Below are positions 26,308 through 38,666 of a stretch of 64,000 bases of DNA, in pieces; within the stretch, counting starts at the first letter, position 1; each line of letters begins with the position of its first letter. The stretch is from Macrophomina tecta. Taxonomy: Eukaryota; Ascomycota; Dothideomycetes; Botryosphaeriales; Botryosphaeriaceae. The notes beneath the pieces were generated by a model, which was not told where the DNA came from, ran no database searches, and saw only the letters and a list, made by a program, of their open reading frames with translations. Where the stretch lies: NCBI GenBank assembly GCA_024180945.1, contig JAKSGN010000037.1, positions 2,175,501-2,239,500 on the forward strand. The letters run 5' to 3'. A program made the position numbers and the translations under genes.

Positions 26308-26338
26308 TCCCCCCCCCTTTTTTTTTTTTTTTCTTTTT
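26308..26338 (-). promoter_or_regulatory. Polypurine tract of element A
   Basis: On the minus strand this is a pure purine run, long A tracts followed by nine G, ending one base before the 3' LTR. This is the position and composition of the plus-strand DNA primer site of LTR retrotransposons. It is longer and more homopolymeric than the tracts of B1 and B2. Confidence 0.85.
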
Positions 26339-26839
26339 GGCTTGTTCTAAGTTTAATCCTTGGTCAGGGCAGTCGCTTTTTTATTATTTAAGGGGGTATA
26401 TAAGGCAAAACAGTGACTCTAATATTTAATAACGGCTATATAGCATAGTTAGAAACTTAGCTAACTGGTAATACGTATATTATGTGCGACTGCGTTAAGA
26501 TGGTAATATCTCGGAGTCGACTAGGGACTGTAGGGTTAAGTTAGCTAGTTATCGAATTAAGGGCCTATTAGTTAATAAAAAGAGGGTTATCCGGCGCTAG
26601 CGGATTCCGTCTAGTAGTCTATAATACCCGACTAGGTAACCTAGTACTAGGCTACTCTAACGGGTAGCTATCTTATAAGGCTAACTCTAATGGGTTACTA
26701 TTCTCTATAAGTTAACGGGAAGGATTAATATTACCTAGATTAAGTTTAGCTTCGGCCGGGCTAAATCGCTTATCTTTTCTTTTCTTTTTCCTCTATATAG
26801 ATATCTAGTACTATTATATTCTTAAGAGCGGTTATAGGC

Positions 26840-29800
26840 TTCTATAAAGACCTTACGTAGCCTTTCTATTTAACTTAATACTATAGCTAGTGCCGCCGTT
26901 ATCCTAGTTTCTTAGCTATTTATTTACCTAGGATTACTTTTATTATCTATTCGTCTTGGCCGTCTACTTAAATAGGTAGTGGCTAGTAATTATCTTAAAT
27001 CTAGCTTAGTAGAGGGTCCGTTCTAGCCGGTCTAAGAAGGTCTATATTAAAGACGTTATAGACCGTATTAAGTACGTTTAGCTTATAGCTATAGAATTCG
27101 ATTACCTTAGTAATAGTAAATTTAGCCGCCTTATTATCGAGCTTCTTACTTAGCCGGTCTATTTATAGATTCTTAAGGCTTAGCTATACTTTATCGCCTA
27201 CTTTATACGCTAGTAAGGGGTTTCGTTACTAATTTACTTAACGTTCTTACTTCTATTAAGTCTCTACTATTAATACTTGTGCCTAATTCGTAACCTTCTT
27301 AATTTTTATAATAATAGTCTTAGCCTTAGCTACTAGGGACTACTTTTACTAGCTACTTAGCTATACGTCTTTAGGTAACTCGAGCGGCTCGAGGTAGTAA
27401 CCGTAAGAGAGAAAAAAGAGGCTTATCTAAGTAACTATTAACATTTTTTCGTTTAGTACTAGCTAGATAACCGGTAGCTAGTCTATCTAATCTTATTAAT
27501 AGTAATCTATAAATAAGGCTAGCTTTTATATTACCTCGGTATTTATTCGTTCCGTTAATTCGTTTATTTAAGAGTAGTATGCTATTAATATTCGCCGCTT
27601 AATCTTAAGTAACTAATAGATCCGTTACTATAGTAGACTAATAAATTACGTTCCTCTATCTAATATAATAGCCGCTGGTATTCTATAGTCCCGGTAGAAG
27701 CGACTAATAAAGAGTCTTATAATAGTTTCCGTTTCTAGATTTACATACGCCTTAAGGATAACCCCTTTTCCTAACCGGTCGGTTATTACTATAAGCATTT
27801 CGCAGCCGTTGCTTAATAGAAATAGCCTAATAAAGTTAATCGAGATCTTACACTACTATCTTTCCGGTACTAATAGCGGTTTAAGAAGTTTCTGTTTTCT
27901 ATCTCTCTAGACTTTAGTTCTACCACAACTATTATAGTTTCGGTAGAACCTCCGAATATCGTTAACGAATCCTAGCTAAAAGAATTGCCTTACTACGAGG
28001 TTAACCGTCTTAATTCGTTCCGGATAAACCGTAAGGGGTAAGTTATATATCTTCTAGATAATCCGTATTCGTAACGGTTCTAAATCTAGTACCTATTTTC
28101 TTTCCCTAAATAGGAGGTTTCCTTAGTCGTTTAATAAGTATTTAGATACCGACACCTTAATCTTATTAGATAGATTCGGGAGAAGTATTCTATCCCCTTA
28201 TTAGACTATTTCTTTTAGTCGGTTTAGAATATTATTCTAATACTATGCCTCTTGCTATTAATCTTAAAGGGTCTAGTCGTATTCGTACTATTCTAGTAGT
28301 ATCCGCCTAGTATTGTCTTAGTTCATTAATAGTAAGTCCTTATAATTCTAATTCTCTTATTCCTTAGGGTCTTCTACTAGTCTAGTATTAAGGGTAAGTC
28401 CTTAACAGGCTAGTAGTAGTAGCTAGGCTATCTTTTACTCGAGTCTTTAATCCGTATTCTATATAGGTAGGTTTTAATCCTGTCTAGTAAGCGCATCTAC
28501 TAATCTATTAGTTATTCTAGGGGTATATTCGATTATAAAAGAAAACTAGCTAAGTTCTCTCTACTACTAAATTTATCTTTCGGATAATTTTCTCGCGGTA
28601 GTAAAGTATTCTAAATTCTTATAATTAGTAAGAATCTTAAACTAATTAAGCCCCTTTAATTCTATATTCTATTAGCGTAGATACTTAACTATCGCGAGTA
28701 ATTTCTTATCGTAAATCGGATAGTTATATTTAGTAAAAAGATTCTTTTTTAAAAAGAATATTACCAGGCGTAGAAAGCCGTTATTATCGTACTACTAAAG
28801 AACGCTACTAGTATAGTACCCTAAGAAGTTTATTATAAGGACCGTCTCTCGTTCCGAATTAAATTATATTAGTACTAGGGCGGTAATAAAAGCCTTCTTT
28901 AGCTTTTCGAAAGCCGTATTAGCTTTCTTATTCTATTAAAAAACCGTGCCTTTCTTAGTAAGCGTAACTAAGGGGTGCGTTAGACTAGAAAAGGCTTTAA
29001 TAAACCGTCTATAAAAATTAGTAAATCCGAGGAAACCTTATACGCCCTTAACGGTAGTCGGTACCGTCTATTCTTAGATTACTTAGACCTTCTCTAGATC
29101 TATTCGAATACCCTTACTAGCCTCGATTATATAACTAAGGTACTTTATTAACTAGACTTTAAACTCATATTTCTTAAGGTCGAGCTAGAGGCCTATAGCA
29201 TCTAATTTAGCTAATACTTTATTAACCTTCTCGCGGTAATTCCTGCGAGAGCCGTTCGTAAAGATTAGAATATCGTCTACGTAGACTAAGACGAAATTAT
29301 CTAAGAAGTCTCTTAACGTCTAATTAATATATCGCTAGAAGGTACTCGGTGCGTTAGCTAATCTAAACGGGGTAACTAGCTATTTAAATAACCTAAATTA
29401 AGTTCTAAATACGGTAAACTATTCGTTACCTTCCTTAATCCATATTCTATAGAAGGCGGCGGCGACGTCGAGCTTAGTAAACTATTTAGCCTTACTAATC
29501 CGATTAAGCGTCTTCTAAATAAGAGATAACGGGTAACGGTTCTTTCTAGTAATTCGATTTAGGGCTTAATAATTATAGTAGAAATAGAGCCCTTCTTCTA
29601 GTTTCTTTATAAAGAGAACGGGGGCGGCTATAAGCGAGTTACTAACTTGAATAAAGCCTTTATCGAGATAATTATTTAGCGTTTTTCGAAGTACTAAGAG
29701 CTCGTTACGGGATATATTATATAGAGGCCCCTATAGTAGTTCTAGTATTCGTTCGTTAGTATCCTTTTCTAATTCGATATAGTAATTAATACTAGGCTAG

Positions 29801-30250
29801 TAGGATAGTAATTTCTTAGCTTTTCTTCTCTTAAACAGGAGGTGCCGTTTCTAATTAATCTAGTATAATAAATTAGCCTTAATGTTAACTAGAGCCTTCT
29901 CTTTTAGGGCCTTATTAATATTAGCGAGGCTTATAGTAAAGATTTAGTATTCTTTCTTCTTACGTTGCTAATATAAGAAGCGGAACGCGTGCGCTCTAAT
30001 TAGTATTTCTTAGGCCTTAGGTAGATTAGTATCTTACTTAACTACTAAGCCAGTGCCCTTAAAGGTAATTATTTATTCGCTTTAGTCTAATACTACCTTT
30101 TCTTATACTATCTAGGGGTTACCTAGTATAATATCGCAGCCAGTAAGCCTTAGAATGATATAGAAGAATATTTGTTTTTAATTATAGCTACTAATATCGA
30201 TTTCTACCTAGGCTACCTCCGTAATTCGCTATCTAATAGGTGTTAAGCCG
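26840..30250 (-). pseudogene. pol remnant of A: protease, RT, RNase H, integrase, chromodomain
   Basis: Protease region: CDIILGNP near 30135-30160. RT: KKLEEGLYFYYNY near 29580-29620 and an intact catalytic box LVYVDDILI at 29268-29295. The YVDD variant differs from the YLDD of families B and C and marks a separate lineage. The integrase C-terminal part near 27080-27220 reads DRLSKKLDNKAAKFTITKVI and NTVYNVFNIDLLRPAR, typical of chromoviral integrases. A chromodomain with a VK-stop-KGY block (Trp to stop) follows near 26870-26900. Stops at Gln/Trp codons inactivate it. Confidence 0.88.
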
Positions 30251-30629
30251 TCTAGTATCCTTAAGAATATTTAGATATGCGGGAGTTTATAATATTTAGC
30301 GAACTTATAGCTTATTATAGCATAATATTTATAGCTAGTATTAGTAAGAGCTTTACTAAAAGACTCTTTATTAATTAAAACTAATATAAGGAGTAAGTTT
30401 TATTTTAATTTAGATTACTATTTTCGCTAGTCGACTTATATTACCCGTTTTTTTTTCTTTATAGGCTCCTACCTACGTCTTTTAGTAGGAGCTACTCGTT
30501 TTCTGAATACTATAAGAAGATATTATAATCTTCTATCTCCTCTAGCTTTAGTTCCTTAGGCTCTTCTTATTAGGCTAGCCTTACTATACGCTCGGGCTTC
30601 CGTAGTGGCCGCCAGGGGTATTAACTAAC

Positions 30630-31250
30630 GCGGTACGTAGAGTTACTATAGCGGTAGTAGCGGTCCTCTTCTCTACACTTTTATATTTCTTAGGCATTTG
30701 CCTATTTAGTACGGCGCCCCTAGGCTACCTTAGCTAATCTAGTAGGCTCCTAGTCTATATTATTATATTAGAGCGACGTTAGCTTTAACTACTTAGACCC
30801 TACTGAGCTAATCTTATTTTAACCTCGCTACTAGCTCTTTTACTAGCCTTACTAAGCCTTCTTTTTGTTATTACGTAAATTAAATATCTCTAGTTAATTA
30901 CTAACACGCTTTAGTTCTATATAGTAGTCCTTAAAGGACTAGCATATACTTCTAAGGCTAATTATACTACGCTAAAGCTCCTAGCTTAGGCCGGCTTTAA
31001 GATAACTTTTAAGAATCTTATCTAGCTAGCTTATTCCTCTAGCTTCGAGCACTAGCTTACGGAATTCGGTAAAATATTCTATAAAAGGCTTATTAGTTTA
31101 GCGTAGCTTATATAGTCTACGCTAAGCCTTCTTCTATATATAGGGGTCGCTAAAAGATAGGCGTAGCTAATCTAGTAAATACTAAGTTGTTATACTACTC
31201 GTGTTAATACTAGCCTATATCTATAGCTATAGCTATCGTGTTACCTCGCC
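30630..31250 (-). pseudogene. gag remnant of A with CCHC zinc knuckle
   Basis: The capsid part reads LRLSFSDPYI, RRLYKLR, PFIEYFTEFRKLV and ILKSYLKAGLS between about 31250 and 30960, a clear Retrotrans_gag domain. The nucleocapsid motif at about 30675-30630 keeps CCHC spacing (C-x2-C-x4-H-x4-C) with Tyr in place of each Cys and of His, exactly the change expected from TGC to TAC and CAC to TAC. This is the best preserved zinc knuckle in the window. Confidence 0.8.
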
Positions 31251-31682
31251 CCTAAGCCGGTTATAGAGTATAAAGAATTTCGTAGCTTTAGTATAACTAG
31301 TATAGTCTACTAGGAGCTTTACCTATACTTAGAAGATCTAAGATTCTAGCTTATCCCTATTACTTAAAAATTTAGTAAGAGGGCTAAGGTTCTTAGTAGG
31401 CTAATTTTACTAATGTAAGGTTATATAGTCTTATTCTTATATTAGTTAGCTAGTGTCTCGGGGCTCGTCTTTTAATAACGCGGTACTAGTCATATTTTCT
31501 TCTTTTAGCTAATCTACCTTACATACTAAAGAGGCGATTTAAGATATTATCTATTATAATAACTACGTTATTTCTTAAGACTTCTAAGGGTACTACTTCT
31601 AAGCCTACTACTCTTACGCTTATCCTTAAGTATTTATTTTAATAGTTCTAGTAATTTTAGTAATTCTAGTAATTCTAGTAAG

Positions 31683-31850
31683 GCTAGTATATAACCGCCT
31701 TTACCGTTTAATAATTTTATAAGACCGGTATATAACCGTCTTTACCGTTTAGTAATTCCGTAAGACCGGTATATAATCGTCTTTACTATTTAGTAATTCC
31801 GTAAAACCGGTACGCGATCGTCTTTAATACTTAGTATTTAGTAATTCCGT
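31683..31850 (-). repeat. 41-bp tandem repeat, about four copies, in the leader of A
   Basis: Copies start at 31683, 31724, 31765 and 31806, each containing an ACCGGTATATAACCGTCTTT-like core diverged by RIP-type changes. A shorter AGTAATTCT-type repeat precedes them (about 31640-31680). They lie between the 5' LTR and gag of element A. Confidence 0.9.
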
Positions 31851-31886
31851 GTTTAATAAGTTCCTTAGGTATAAAGTTTTAGCTAA

Positions 31887-32126
31887 TATTAAGGCTTAAC
31901 CTTAGGATAATCGCTAAAAGGTTTATTACGCTACGTATAAGAAGCTAAAACTTAAGAAAAGAAGAAGAAGAAAAAAGAAAAAAGAAAAGAAAGTAGAGTC
32001 TACTTAAATATATAAATTAGATAAAGTTACGTAATACTTATACCTATATAGGTATAAGTCTATTCGTTAGTTATAGCCGAGGTTTTTCTAAGGCTTCCTT
32101 TATTACTAGGCTTCTAGACTATAATA
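31887..32126 (-). repeat. 5' LTR of element A
   Basis: 240-bp partner of 26070-26307, followed directly by the ATAGC duplication at 32127-32131. Confidence 0.95.
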
Positions 32127-35100
32127 ATAGCTATAATTAATAGCGGCGTATAAGGTATATTTATTAACTCTAAGTTTATTATTAAGAACTAACTATTCTA
32201 GTAAGCTAAAAATTATTCTTATTAGCTAAGTATAGTAGACGGCTTTTTAGCGAAATATAAAAATAGCTAGATATAGATTAAGATAGGAAAAGTACTTTTT
32301 ACTATTAGTAATTATTAAGAACGGATTAATCTTAACGTAATAATAATTTCTAGATATGATATTATTCTAGAAATATTATAGCTAAAGACTTATAAGCTAT
32401 ATATTAGCTAGAGAATAGAGACTATTATATTTTCTAATAAATACTATAGATACTACCTTATAATGGTAAGAAGAAGCTAATAAAGCTAGAAGAAAGCGCT
32501 AAAGCCTAAAAGCTAGAATAGTATCTTTAAGCTAAGATAGCGGGATAATAACGTACCTATAGATATTAAGACTATTAGCTACTAAGTGCTAAAACTTATA
32601 ATAAGATAAAGTAAAAAGGCCTATATAGTTTATATAAAACTTAGTAAGAATACCGAGTAGAAGACTCTTACTCGTATAATATAGGGCCTTATAAATAAGA
32701 ATAAGAATAGCCTAAAGCTAGTTAAAGAAGACTACCCCTAGAGGCTTAATAAATAGTACGGCTATCTAGATAAAGCGGGTACTAGTCCCCTTAAATATAG
32801 AAGCTATAATAATAAAGGTATTTTAATAGCTAAGGTTAGTATAGACCTTAGCGAAATTATAAGGCCTACTATAAATAAATTAGTACCTATACTAGAATTA
32901 AAGATAGTTCTATAAGAATTCTAGAATATACTAAGAATATTCTAAGAAAGAGATAAAGAATAACTACTAAAGTATTAGCTATAGAATTACGAGATATCTC
33001 TACTTCTAAAAATATAACTAGTGTTTAAGCCTATCTACTTCTTATTAAAAACTAAGGCTAAAGTATAACGGGAATATATTAATAAGAACTTAGAATAAGA
33101 ATATATACGGCCCTTATAGTCGCTAGTAGAATACCTTATTTTATTTATTTCTAAGAAGAATAGTAAGCTCTATCTCTATATTAACTACTAATAGCTAAAT
33201 AATATTATAATTAAGAACTAATATCTACTACCTTATATTAATAAACTATAGAATAAGCTTCGTAATACTAAGTTTTTTATAAAGCTAGATTTCTAAGAAA
33301 TCTACTACCTAGTCTATATTAAAAAAGGTAAAGAATAAAAGACGGCGTTTTAAATATAATTTAGATATTATAAGTATATAGTAATATCTTTTAGGCTTAC
33401 TAACGTACCGGCTACCTTCTAGAGCTTAGTTAACGATACCCTACGTCCGTACTTAGATATATTCGCCTTGGCTTACCTAGATAATATTCTAATATACTCG
33501 AAGATACTCGAAGAATATACTAAGTATATAAGAAAAGTTTTAAAGGCCTTAAATAAATAAAATCTCTAAGTAGCCCTAGAAAAAAGCGAGTAGTATATAT
33601 AAAGAATAAAGTACTTAGGGTTTATTATTACCCTAGAATATATTAGTATAAATAATAAAAAACTAAATATAATTAGAGATTAGCTAATACTATAAACTAT
33701 TAAAGAAGTATAATTCTTTCTTAGATTTATTAACTTTTACTAGAAGTTTATTATAAACTACGCTAAAATAACGGTATCTCTAACCGATATTACTAAGAAA
33801 GAACACGGGTTTATATAGAAAGAAAAATAATAACGAGCGTTTAACTTACTAAAGTAGATATTTATAGAAGTACTAGTTCTAGAACTCTATAACCCCGATC
33901 TATTAATTATAGTAGAAACTAATGCTTTAGACTATACTATAGAAGCTATACTTAGTTAGCTAAATAAAGAGAATAGACTATATCCTATTATCTACTACTT
34001 AAGGAAAATAATACCTACTAAAAAGAACTATAATATCTATAATAAAGAGCTTTTAGCTATAGTTATAGCTTTTAAAGAATAGAGATACTATCTTAAAGAT
34101 GCTAAATACTAGATTATAGTCTACTACGACTATAAGAACCTCTTATACTTTACTACTACTAAAGAGTTAAACTATTAATAGATTTAGTAGGCTAAAGAAC
34201 TAGCGTTCTATAATATAAAGATTATCTATAGAAAGAGATCTAAGAACGCTCGCGTAGATATACTAAGTAGATAAGCCGACTATATTAAGAAAAAGCTAGG
34301 TCTATAACCTATAATATTTAATACGTAAGAAGATAGATCTTTTATACCCACTAGCCGTAGCCGCTAGATTATAGCTATTTATAGTCTAGAATAAATATAG
34401 CTTAAGAAAGAACTAAACGACTCGCTTACCCTAATTAGACTATTTACCCTAGCGATACGCCTCGAAGGCAATGAATAGAAGTAAAAGATCTAAGAAGCCT
34501 ATATAGACGACGTAATAGTCTAAGAAATTAAAGAGCTTAAAGACAACCCCTAAGTAACTAGAAATATAAATAGTATAATTCTATTTTTAGAATTAGTCTA
34601 CGTTTTAGTTAAACTATAAAAAGAGCTTGTAAAGAATATATATAAAGTTCTAGTATATAGTTATTAAAAAATATATAAGATAATAAAGTAAATTACAAGA
34701 AGCTACTACTTTCTAAAACTTAAAAGAATAATTTAATAAGTAGTCTTATAATACGATCTTTATATTAGAAGTAAGGCTATAAGATACGTATTTTATAGAC
34801 TATTTTAGCCGCTATTAGTACTAAAGTATTCTTAGTAATCTATCTTACTAGACTTTATTATAGACCTAACTAAGTTAGAAGAACTACTTATTAAGATTAA
34901 ATATAACTTAATTCTAGTTATTACTAATAAAATAATAAAGTACCTATATTACCTACTATATCTCAAGACGGTAAATACGGAAGAACTCGCCTATATATTT
35001 CTTAAAATAATCCTTAGTAACTATAAGTTACTAGAAGAGCTTATATTAGATAAAGATTAGCTATTTATATTCTAATTCTAGTAGACTCTTACCTACTAGC

Positions 35101-35880
35101 TTAGAGCTAAGTATAAGCTTTTAACTATAGTATATCCTTAAATAAATGAATAGATAGAAAGAATAAATTAGATACTAAAATAATATCTATACTACTATCT
35201 TAATTACGTATAAGATAACTAGGTTAAGCTACTACTACTCGTAGAGTTCGCATATAATAGCTTAAAAGTATTAGCTATATAAGAATCCCCGTTCTACGCT
35301 AATTATAATTATAAGCCTATAGCTTATAAAGAGCTAATACTAAGCGAATTTCTAGTCTAAAAAGAAATTCTTAAAGTAGACTAGCTAAAGATACTATATA
35401 AATAATTATATCTAGACCTCGAATTCGTAGCCCTATAAATAGGTAAATACTATAATAGACGATACTAGAAGATACTAAAGCTAAAAAAAAGAAATAAAGT
35501 TTACCTCCTTAGAAAAAATATAAAGAAAAAATAGCTAAATAATAAACTAGACTTTAAGAAAATTAAATCGTTTAAAATTAAAATATAGATTAGAAAGATT
35601 AATTTCCGCCTTAGATTATCTAATACTATATAAATATATTTTATATTTTACGTCTTACTCCTTAAACCAGTACTAGAAAACGCCGCGCTATTACGCTAAA
35701 TAGAAGAAATACTATTAGAAAATCTAAATACTAATAAGAATATAGACTAAAATGTAGAATAAGTTTTAAATAGTGGCTATATTAATAGCTAGTTATAATA
35801 CCTTCTTAAATAGAAGAGAGACTAGAATAATACCTAGAAACTACTAGAACTCTATAACTATTAAAAACTTATTAATAAGT
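32127..35880 (+). pseudogene. pol remnant of B1: protease, RT, RNase H, integrase, chromodomain
   Basis: Element A lies a few codons upstream of the protease active site: directly after it one reads AIINSG, a RIPed DSG, then GIFIN. A RYDIILEIL block follows near 32350. The RT box reads [10 protein letters not shown] at about 33468-33500, followed by KYLGFIITLEYI. The first integrase catalytic Asp lies in the LDFIIDL block at about 34848-34870. The chromodomain is at about 35740-35880, with VLNSGYIN and later YLLK followed by RIPed Trp. This copy keeps the integrase core that B2 has lost. Confidence 0.88.
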
Positions 35881-35959
35881 TTTACTATTAAAACCTAGAT
35901 CGACTAAAGCCGCTAACTCGTTATATACGAAGAACCCGAAATTAAAATTAGAAAATAAA

Positions 35960-36615
35960 GATAACCGCGCCTAGTTAACTAGACTAAAATCCTCGAGAGG
36001 CGTAGAACCCGAACTAATACTAGAAGATTTAATAAACTAGAACGACTCTATAGCGTTATTAGCTAAGATATTACTATATAAACGCTTTAATAATCGCTTC
36101 TTCTTAGTATTTTTGGGATTAGAGGTATTTCTAGCCTCTAATATTTCTAACTTTCTAAGTATATTAATCGCATCTAACTTATACTATAATATTAGAATAG
36201 TATAATATTTAAGTAATTCTTACTATCTTTTAATACGAGAAAGACTAAAGGCCGCCTTTTAAAGCTAATTCTTAAAAGTAATACATTTCGAGCGCGCCTT
36301 ATCTAAGGTATAATAAAGATGCTTAACTAAAGAAAAAATTAATAGACTTATAAAACTACTAAAGAAGAACTAATAATTAAAGTTCTTAAAACCGCTAGTA
36401 TTATAGCCCGTACGCCCGGTACGATAATATTTACTATAATAAAAAAAACCTAAGGCTATCTAATATACTATCTTAGGCTTCTTAGCCTTTCGCTAAGTAT
36501 TTAGAACTAAATACTATAAATAAGAAATAGATATTATAATATCTAGTAAATTAATCTTTATATCTAGAGACTTACGCTTAGTCTTTTATAAATCGCACTT
36601 TCGTTTTAGAGGCAT
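35960..36615 (-). pseudogene. Antisense coding-like frame in the 3' tail of B1
   Basis: Starts with ATG at 36615 on the strand opposite pol: MPLKRKCDL, then KTKRKSLDIKINLLDI, RKAKKPKIVY, then HLYYTLDKARSKCITFKN and KLDAINILRKLEILEARN. Most stops are TAG, the product of RIP on CAG or TGG. B2 and B3 carry recognisable versions. The N-terminus is basic and the rest looks helical. I do not recognise the family and assign no function. Its 3' end overlaps the region just past the chromodomain and is approximate. Confidence 0.5.
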
Positions 36616-36719
36616 AGTAGGAGGCGTATAATAGAAAAAAAAATAAGAAAATAAAAGAAGCCTAAAATATAGATAAATAAATAAATCTTCGGGCCGAAGA
36701 TTCTTAAGAGGGAAAGTAG

Positions 36720-37498
36720 TATTATAAACCCTAGAGAAATAAGGGCCTTATAACCCTATAAATAAAAAACCCACACGGAAAAAGATACCGTAGAAGCTAA
36801 AAACCCGTAAGAATAATAGAGCCGTAATACTAGCGCGCCCGTACGAGAAAAATAGCCTCGAGGAAAAATAGCGCGTACGAGCCTAAATAAGATAGTAGTA
36901 GTAGCTTATATAGAAATAACGCCTATATAGTATAGTAAAACTACGGAAATACTAACTAGATTAAACTTTTATAAAAAAAGAATATTTCTAAGAAAAGAAT
37001 TATAAATCCTAAAAACTAGCTTTAGGCTAAGAGAAATAAATAAAAGAAAGTTAAATAACTTATATAATCTAAGAAATAATAGTCTATTAGTATAATACTT
37101 TTTAATCAATAAAGAAGTTAAATTCTAGAAAATAAACTTTAGCGTTTAAGTTATATAGGATTTATAGGGCCTACCTAGATTAATCTAATCTAAGATTAAT
37201 AATTTAATATTTTTAATCTAGCCGCTTTAATCTAGCTATATTAATCTAGATTACTATAACTTTTTTATAGTATATAGATATATTTCTTAGATAGTACTTT
37301 AATTTTTATAGTTAACTTAAAGTTCTAATATAATACTATTAGAGGTAATAAGCCTAACGCATACTATATACTAATATATTATATAATTACTACTATTATT
37401 CTAATTCTTTATCCCTCTCTTATTCTTTAAGGTAAACCCTTTAGCTACCTAACCCTACTAGGTAATTCTAAAGCCTAGTAGAAGAGGCCACTATTATA
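36720..37498 (+). repeat. 3' LTR of B1
   Basis: 779-bp partner of 23096-23875, preceded by polypurine tract 36708-36719 and followed by CTTAG at 37499-37503. Confidence 0.95.
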
Positions 37499-37503
37499 CT
37501 TAG

Positions 37504-38040
37504 AAAAATAAAATATTTATACCTTAGTCCCGGGCTCGCTAGCCGACTTAGTAGTCTACGGTGTAGTAGAATCTACTAACTTATAATATAGCAGTTCTAA
37601 CGAGGAAGAACCCGTAGACGCTTTAAAATTAGAAAAATTCTTTGTCTTAGTATGCTCTAACTCTTTAAAGAAGTCGAATTCTATATAAATTATTCGCGAA
37701 TAATACTTTTTTAAGAAATACTACTACTTATATAACTACTCTAACTTAGTAGTCGCTAGCTATAAAATAGTAAAAGTCGTACTCTTCTTAGCCTCTAAGT
37801 GCATTTATTTCTAGTCTAGCTTATCTACTAGAAAAATTAGCATAAGGTAAAGAAAAGAAAGTAAGAAATATATAGCCTAAGTTATTTATCTTAGTAATAT
37901 TATACTCCTTCCGACGAGCCTTACGATAAGCTATATAAACCTTAGAATTATTCGCTAACGCTATATACTTAGACTCGTACTTTAGATAATTAGTATAGAA
38001 AATTATCTCTACCCTATTTAGTAGAATATCATGGAGCTAT
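37504..38040 (-). pseudogene. Antisense coding-like frame in the 3' tail of E4
   Basis: Two consecutive minus-strand frames, offset by an indel, read coherently through stops. The upstream part (about 38010-37860) has KYESKYIALANNSKVYIAYR and RRKEYNITKINNLGYIF. The downstream part (37804 to 37520) has MHLEAKKSTTFTIL, then IIYIEFDFFKELEHTKTKNF and STGSSSLELLYYKLVD. It sits between the E4 chromodomain and 3' LTR, the same place as the antisense frames of B and E3, but has no obvious sequence similarity to them. Function unknown. Confidence 0.4.
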
Positions 38041-38227
38041 CATTTATGGGAAAAAGTAAAACGATATTACTTAGAAAAATATAAAGTAACCTTAGAATTA
38101 TTAAAATAAGAATATTTTAAAGTTATTATAAGAGACTTATAAAGAAGAAGAATAGAAATAATAGCTTAAAAAGATATAGAAAATATAAAAAAATCTTCAG
38201 GCTAAAAATTCTTAAATGGGGGAATAG

Positions 38228-38666
38228 TATTATAGTATAGCCTCTATAGTAGAGATAAAAAAGATTAGAAAGAAAAAAAATTAAAAAGAATTAGATAGAG
38301 AGAGTTATTACGTAATCTTAAATATATAACTAGCCTATTTAACCCACCTATTACCTATAAGAGCCCGGGCGATATAGGGCCACTATCGCCTATAAAAGCC
38401 ACGGTAATAGATAGCTATACTAGATTATATATACTCTTTTACTTATATATAAACTATACTCTTTAGATAGCTTTAACCTCCGTAGTTAACTTTAATAATA
38501 ATTTAGTATATTATTAGTAATATAGTCTTTATACGTAGTACTTAATCTTATTATATATTTAACTTACTTTTACCCTCTTCTTATATCTACTTTAAAAAAA
38601 CCTTCTTAATAGATTTTCTTTCTCTTTAGTATTTAGATTCTTAGAGGTAGAGGCCCGCTTATTATA
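38228..38666 (+). repeat. 3' LTR of E4 (family C)
   Basis: 439 bp starting TATTATAG after a G-rich polypurine tract (AAATGGGGGAATAG) and ending GCCCGCTTATTATA. Its 3' portion matches the truncated E1 LTR at 3527-3852 in inverse orientation. No target duplication could be paired because the 5' end of E4 is unknown. Confidence 0.8.

Larger units (their letters stand above)
26070..32126 (-). mobile_element. Gypsy chromovirus A, complete, minus strand, nested in B1
   Basis: 6057 bp with LTRs of 238 bp (26070-26307) and 240 bp (31887-32126) and a perfect 5-bp target duplication ATAGC (26065-26069 and 32127-32131). Removing it restores the B1 sequence as seen uninterrupted in B2 near 46935-46960. 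Minus orientation is fixed by the polypurine tract next to the left LTR and by the gag-to-pol order: leader with tandem repeats (31683-31850), gag (about 30930-31250), zinc knuckle (about 30630-30675), protease (about 30090-30250), RT (about 28950-29750), RNase H, integrase, chromodomain (about 26840-26950). Confidence 0.96.
23096..37498 (+). mobile_element. Gypsy chromovirus B1 (family B), complete but RIPed, split by element A
   Basis: Bounded by LTRs of 780 bp (23096-23875) and 779 bp (36720-37498) and by the 5-bp duplication CTTAG on both sides. Without element A and its duplicated 5 bp it is 8341 bp. Order: LTR, leader, gag (about 24240-24900), protease (from about 32130), RT (about 33010-33740), RNase H (about 33890-34270), integrase (about 34620-35330), chromodomain (about 35740-35880), 3' tail with an antisense frame, polypurine tract (36708-36719), LTR. 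It inserted into the 3' part of E4 in the same orientation. Confidence 0.95.
17471..38666 (+). mobile_element. Gypsy retrotransposon E4 (family C pol and LTR), split by B1
   Basis: Plus-strand order: gag remnant (about 17540-17760), protease region (about 19140-19260), RT (about 20150-20950), RNase H (about 21080-21460), integrase (about 21660-22500), chromodomain (about 22820-22985). After the B1 insertion (23096-37498) come a tail of about 730 bp, a polypurine tract (38212-38227) and a 439-bp LTR. The RT matches E1 and E5. No 5' LTR is visible. Sequences on either side of B1 join cleanly when B1 and one copy of CTTAG are removed. Confidence 0.85.
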
